Assembly: GCF_018446385.1 (NCBI RefSeq)
Contig: NC_055991.1
Coordinates: 95,463,712-95,527,711 of the forward strand
Length of the DNA: 64,000 nt
Source of the DNA: Zingiber officinale
Lineage: Eukaryota > Streptophyta > Magnoliopsida > Zingiberales > Zingiberaceae
Direction of reading: 5' to 3'
The notes under the pieces were generated by a model that made no database searches, had not been told where the DNA came from, and saw only the letters and a list, made by a program, of their open reading frames with translations. Made by a program: the position numbers and the translations under genes. Below, piece after piece: positions 59,161-64,000 of this stretch (position 1 is its first letter; each line of letters starts with the position of its first letter).

Positions 59161-60841
59161 TGTTAGGATCCTTCGTACGGAGGCTAGAGAGGGGGGTGTG
59201 AATAGCCGCCCCAAATTCTCGCGTTCTTCCTACAGTTAGGGTTAGTCGCAGCGGAAATACAAGGAAGAAACTAAGGAGAAGAAAAACAAACCGATGTAAC
59301 GAGGTTCGGAGATGAACTCCTACTCCTCGGCGTGTCCGTAAGGTGGACGAAGCCTACCAATCCGTCGGTGGATGAGTCCCCGGAGAACCGGCTAAATATG
59401 AGCTCCTTATGGGTGGAGAAACCTCGCCACAACTACTTCTTGCAACAGCAAGATAAGGAGTACAAATACAAGAGAAACAAGAAGTAAATACATAGCACAT
59501 GTAAACAACCCTTGCCTTCTTGTCGACTGTTGAAGAAGCAACAGCTTCTCAGACGCCAACCACAGCAGTAGCGAAGGAAGAAGCTCACACGAAGCTTGCG
59601 AAGAAGAGCTCAACAAAGCTCAAGCACCAGAACAGCAAGCATAAGAGAAGAGGAAGAAGAAGAAGCACGTAAGATGCCTCGCCTCCTTTATACCGCGAAG
59701 AAGAAACAACGAAGAAACTAGCCGTTGCGTTGCTAGGCTAACTCGATCGGTCCGCTGACCGATCAATCGATCGGTCCCCGCATCGATCGTAGTACGCATG
59801 TAACGTCTCGCATCGAATGATCGGCGTGGACCGATCAAAGACACTGGATCGGTCCACATCCGATCCCAACTCTCTTCCTTCCGCGACATCGTCTCTGATC
59901 GGTCGCCACGACCGATCAGGAAGCTCTGATCGGTCCACGCACCGATCGATACCGATCAAGAGCACACCGATCGGTCACCGCATCGATCAGATAACTAGTG
60001 ACTTGGTTTTGCCCAAACCAAGTCCCAAGCCTTCCAAACCAACATTCGGTCAACCTCGACTGTTGGTACTTCATTCCTAGCATCTGGTCACTCCCTTGAT
60101 CTTCCCCAAGTGTCCGGTCAATCCTTTGACCTACTTGGACTTTCCTCAACACCGATGTCCGATAACCCTTGATCCATCCGGATTTTCCCTTGCCCGGCTT
60201 CACTCACCGTGACTTTCACCTACCTTCACTCACTAGGTTTTCACCGGCTTCACTCACCAGAATTTCCACAACCTGGCTTCACTCACCGGACTTTCCAACC
60301 GCCTAACATCCAGTTAGGACTTTCTCATTCACCTAGCTTCACTCACTAGGATTTTCACCGCTTCACTCACCAGGATTTTCCAATGCCCGGCTTCACTCAC
60401 CGTGACTTTTCAACCGCCTAACATCACTCACTAAGACTTTCCCACCGTGTCACTCACCAGGACTTTCCACACCGCCTAACATCCCGCTTAGGACTTTTCC
60501 ATGCCAAGTCTCCATACTTGGACTTTTCCTGCCAAGTCTCCATACTTGACTTTTCGCGTGCCAGGACTTTTCCGTGCCAAGTCTCCATACTTGGACTTTT
60601 TCCTAATCAGTCAACCAGGTCAACCTTGACCTAAGGTTGCACCAACAATCTCCCAAACATCTATTCTTGTCCCATATCAAGAATACAACTCTTCCACGAG
60701 TGTCAAACATCAACATGCAACTCAACTAGGTCAACCTTGACCTAAGGTTGCACCGACAATCTTCCTAAGTCAAACATCAAAATACAACTCGAGTCAGGTC
60801 AACTCGAGTCAGGTCAACCTTGACCTAAGGTTGCACCAACA

Positions 60842-62743
60842 ATCTCCCCCTTTTTGATGTTTGACAAACCCATAATCAAGTTAGGTTAACCCGATAACCT
60901 AACTTAGGTTTTCCAATCATCTTCCAATGTCCAATGTTTTTTCCTTGAACATTCTCTGGACATTCTCCCCTTAGGTTAACCCGATAACCTAACTTGGGTT
61001 CTCCAATAATTCTCCCCCTTTTTGACACACATCAAAAAGAGTTCCAATGTTCTTCCTCGAACATTCCTTGACATTCTTCCCCTAGCTTAGGTTAACCCGA
61101 TAACCTAACTTGGGTTCTCCAATAATTCTCCAATGAACACTCTCCCCTTTTTGACACACATCAAAAAGAAAAAAAGGGTATCAAGGTCAAGAGTTTCTTC
61201 CTAATGAAAGTCCCATACCTTTCATTGAAACTCTTAATTTCCCCCTTGATACTAAACTCAACAATCAACTTAGTGATAATCCCATATCACTAATCCTCAA
61301 AAGTCTTAAGGAGTAAAAACTCCCCCTAAAAGTCAACTCCCCCTTGACAATTAGGTAAAACTCTCCCTAAAGGCCAACTCCCCCTTGATCATTGTACCAA
61401 CAATGTCTTGGAGAGTTTCAAACCTTTAGAAATCCAAAAACACCACTTCCTAAAACTGAAATTTTAGACATCCAGTCGAATTTCAGCAATTCAGCACGCA
61501 CTGATCGGTCCCCAGACCGATCAGGAACCCCTTGGGTCGATTCCCAAATCGATCCTCTTTCTGGATCATCACTGATCGGTCACCAGACCGATCAGCCCTT
61601 CACCAGATCGCACTCGTGCTACTGGAACTCACTGGATCGGTCTGCAGACCGAACTTACCTGGATCGGTCCCCAGACCGATCCAGACTCTGATAGGCAGGT
61701 TTCTGAAATTTCCTTCCCGAAATTCAGAAACTCCTAGAAAATTCGAAAAATTGTGAAATTTTGAGGATACATTCCTCATAACATATACTATCATGGAAAA
61801 ATAATTTTCTATGAAAATTGTTTCCATTTTCAAATTTTGATACAAAATTCGAAAACTTTGAAATAGTTCAAAGTTAAGTCAATTTTGTATCACAATGTTC
61901 AATGATGAATGCTATCACTAGGAAAGCTTCATCAAGGTTTTTCAAATCAATTTTAAAATGCTTTTAAAACCATTTGAATTTAGGACCATAATCTTAGGGC
62001 TAAATGTACATGACTTGTACACAAGCTTTCCCTATGATCCCCATTTCTTGAATTAGGCTCATCTAGGTACAAAAACTATGCACCTTGATCCTAACTCATG
62101 ATCTTAATATCTCACATACATCTAAAGTGTATCAAACCACATTCAAGTCAATTTGATGTGAGATATGGATTAAGGTCAACTTAGGCTAAGTTCTCATGCA
62201 TTTTCTAAACACCAATTTGATCTCAATATCAAATTATATGTTTGTCCTTAAATCAATTTCATTGATTATAATGCAAGAGATGATGACATGGCATATAATG
62301 ATATCATAAGTAAAAACATGTGAGGGCAAACAATCATGTCAAGATTTAGCATAAATAAGTATACCTAGATTACCTATCTAAGTATCCTTAACCACTTTGC
62401 TAACCTAAAATTTAATCCTAGATTGCCCCAAAATGCCAAAATCCTAATTTTGACACTTCTTGAACTCTAGATTAATTCATGCCACTTAAAGATCAAATTT
62501 ATCCTCAAAACTTGGCATGTTTCATTTTTCCTCGAGAGTTCTCTAAATTTTCCCAAATTGTGCCAATTGAGATTAAAAATGAAATTTCCAATCTTTAGGC
62601 ACATTTAACTCTTCAAAGGAGTAAATGATAATTCCATTTCATTTTCAAAAGTTCTCAAAACCTTGAAAATGCTCCTTGAGTGTCAATTTCCTCAAAGTTG
62701 GGTTAACTACCCTTCTTATTGGAGTTGACACTCTCTAACCCAT
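60842..62743. other. non-coding interior of the second gag-only element
   Basis: Several reverse purine tracts (aactccccctaaaagtcaac near 61320 and others), three copies of a block with ttaggttaacccgataaccta (60880-61120), a short palindrome cluster (61500-61685), and AT-rich sequence shared with the first copy. No pol sequence is present. Confidence 0.75.
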
Positions 62744-64000
62744 TTATGGGGTAGAGAAGATGCTCCTAGGAACCCAATACCTATTTGAGCTCATTGGGTT
62801 CACTAAATATTCACTAGGGATGACTTCCCTAGCAACCCTCCTAATGACCCTCTTAGGCTTTGAAGCCTTGGTCATTTGGGTCTCATCAAGGTCAACTATA
62901 GGGGTGACTCCCCTTGTAACCTTGGTAATGGTCTTCCTAGCCCTAGGTTTTGTTCCATAATCGAATGGAACATTGTGGTAAGTGGGCTTGACCATTTGGG
63001 ACTTAGGTTTGTGACCCAAACCTTTCTTGTCCTTGGACTTGGGTTTTTGACCCCTAGACCCTAGAGTCAAATCCTCAAGAGCCTTTTCTAGAGAGTCAAG
63101 TCTTGACCTCAAGACTTGATTTTCTTTCTCTAATACCTCAAGCTTTAATTTATCATTTTTCTTTGAGGTATTCCTAGGCATATGTCTAGATGATTTTGGA
63201 TTCCTACCTAGGTTTTCCTTAGCCTTAGATGGGCTAATTCTAGGGTTGGCTTTCCTAGTGTTATCCTTATCTAGGCTCACATGTTTGGCACCTAAGCATG
63301 TGTATCGATTTCTATAATTAACATGCTTATCATTCTTGACAATAGCAATAAGGCTACTAGCATGCATCCTACTAGAATTGCAAGAATGTGCCTTAGAGAT
63401 TACCTTAGGGTTTGCCCTAGCTCCCCCTATACATGTGCTCGATCTCTTGTCCTTGTGAGATTGCCTCCCCCTCGGACATTGGCTCCCATAATGTCCCCTT
63501 GCATTGGAAGCACACCACGTGCTCCTTGCCCTTGCGTGTTGGGACTCCGGCTTCCTTGACCTTTGGCGCCGGTGGAGTCTTTCTAACTCTCTTTGGACAT
63601 TTACTCTTGTAATGTCCATACTCCCTACACTCAAAGCACATTATGTGTAATTTGCTAGAAATTAAAATGCTTGAGTTACCTAGGTTTGAGGGTGGATGAA
63701 AGCTCTCTTCTTCATCCCTTCCGGAGGTAGACGCTTCTTCTTCTTCTTGCTCCGAACTTGAAGAAGAACTCTCCTCCTCTTCTTCTTTAAATGTTGAGTG
63801 GCCCTCAACTTCTAAATTCATTCCTTCATGAAGTGAGCTCCTTGGCTCACTTGACTCCTCTTTATGACTTGAAGTGGAGTTCTCCTCATGGAGCTTTGCC
63901 AAGTTATTCCACAACTCCTTGGCATCGTTATACCCACCTATCCTACACAAAACATCATTAGGTAAAGAAAATTCAATGATTTTCGTTACCTCATCGTTGA
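62744..64000 (-). pseudogene. Sirevirus-type gag of the second gag-only element, partial
   Basis: The frame enters from beyond the window. It reads KELWNNLAKLHEEN, passes straight to the acidic serine-rich linker, then the first knuckle CFECREYGHYKSKC. A deletion of about 5 bases relative to copy 1 near 63500 shifts the frame inside the second knuckle. The other frame carries on through RGHYGSQCPRGRQ, a heptad region (LKLEVLEKENQVLRSRLDSL) and the terminal RYWVPRS motif to the stop at 62744. The central capsid part is missing exactly as in the first copy. Confidence 0.82.

Larger units (their letters stand above)
59161..64000 (-). mobile_element. second gag-only Sirevirus-like element, running off the window
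   Basis: Nested in the 3' LTR above; the preceding pentamer CGATC should recur at its far end. Its 3' LTR is 59161-60841 (1681 bp, TGTTAGG...CCAACA on the plus strand), followed by the complement of a purine tract (atctccccctttttgatg at 60842-60859), about 1.9 kb of non-coding interior and gag on the minus strand. The layout equals that of 10170-17459. Its LTR lacks the gagaacgagctac array and instead has a repeated cggcttcactcaccgtgact unit (60180-60480), so it is a sister subfamily. Confidence 0.88.

Overview
This is nuclear DNA from a flowering plant. The genes have many introns, and the families present (CEP peptide, PMT methyltransferase, CH-domain kinesin-14, LURP-one-related protein) are plant families. 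Well over half of the window is layered retrotransposon sequence. A monocot, perhaps of the ginger group, is my guess; nothing here proves it.

Layout. 1-2553: tail of a retroelement, with an AT-rich minisatellite, short GGTCGACC palindromes, and a two-exon gene of the kind that lies after pol in the large copia element further on. 2554-4898: a solo LTR on the minus strand. 4904-19237: a decayed Ty3/gypsy element whose gag is split by a second solo LTR of the same family (6999-17951, target duplication ATTCT). That LTR is itself interrupted by a third, different solo LTR (8469-9680, CTTGC) and by a complete gag-only Sirevirus-like element (10170-17459, ATTTC). 19240-22640: foldback element, TA microsatellites, a GGPP synthase relic and repeats.

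Gene island, 22.7-42.2 kb: a CEP signalling-peptide gene (+), a six-exon PMT-type methyltransferase (-), a two-exon mitochondrial-type ribosomal protein uS17 (+), a 21-exon kinesin-14 with a calponin-homology domain (-), and a three-exon LURP-one-related gene (-). I traced exon borders by hand from splice sites and frame, and each coding length is a multiple of three. The kinesin has three tandemly duplicated exons, a probable U12-type AT-AC intron and a GC-AG intron.

42.2-64 kb: a nearly intact hAT transposon (43285-46801, 8-bp duplication, one-base frameshift), then a large Sirevirus-type Ty1/copia element (47865 onward) with 1.77-kb LTRs, PBS, gag, pol, several purine tracts and a spliced gene after pol. 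Its 3' LTR is cut at 59160 by a second gag-only element that runs past the window end.

The most interesting signals are: (1) a family of gag-only Sirevirus relatives in which two copies share the same loss of pol and of the central gag domain; (2) the gene after pol, which in two divergent elements has its own leader, a mini first exon of 8-11 nt and a palindrome cluster in front; (3) palindrome arrays built on GATCGGTC/GACCGATC shared by both element families; (4) the exon triplication and unusual introns of the kinesin gene.
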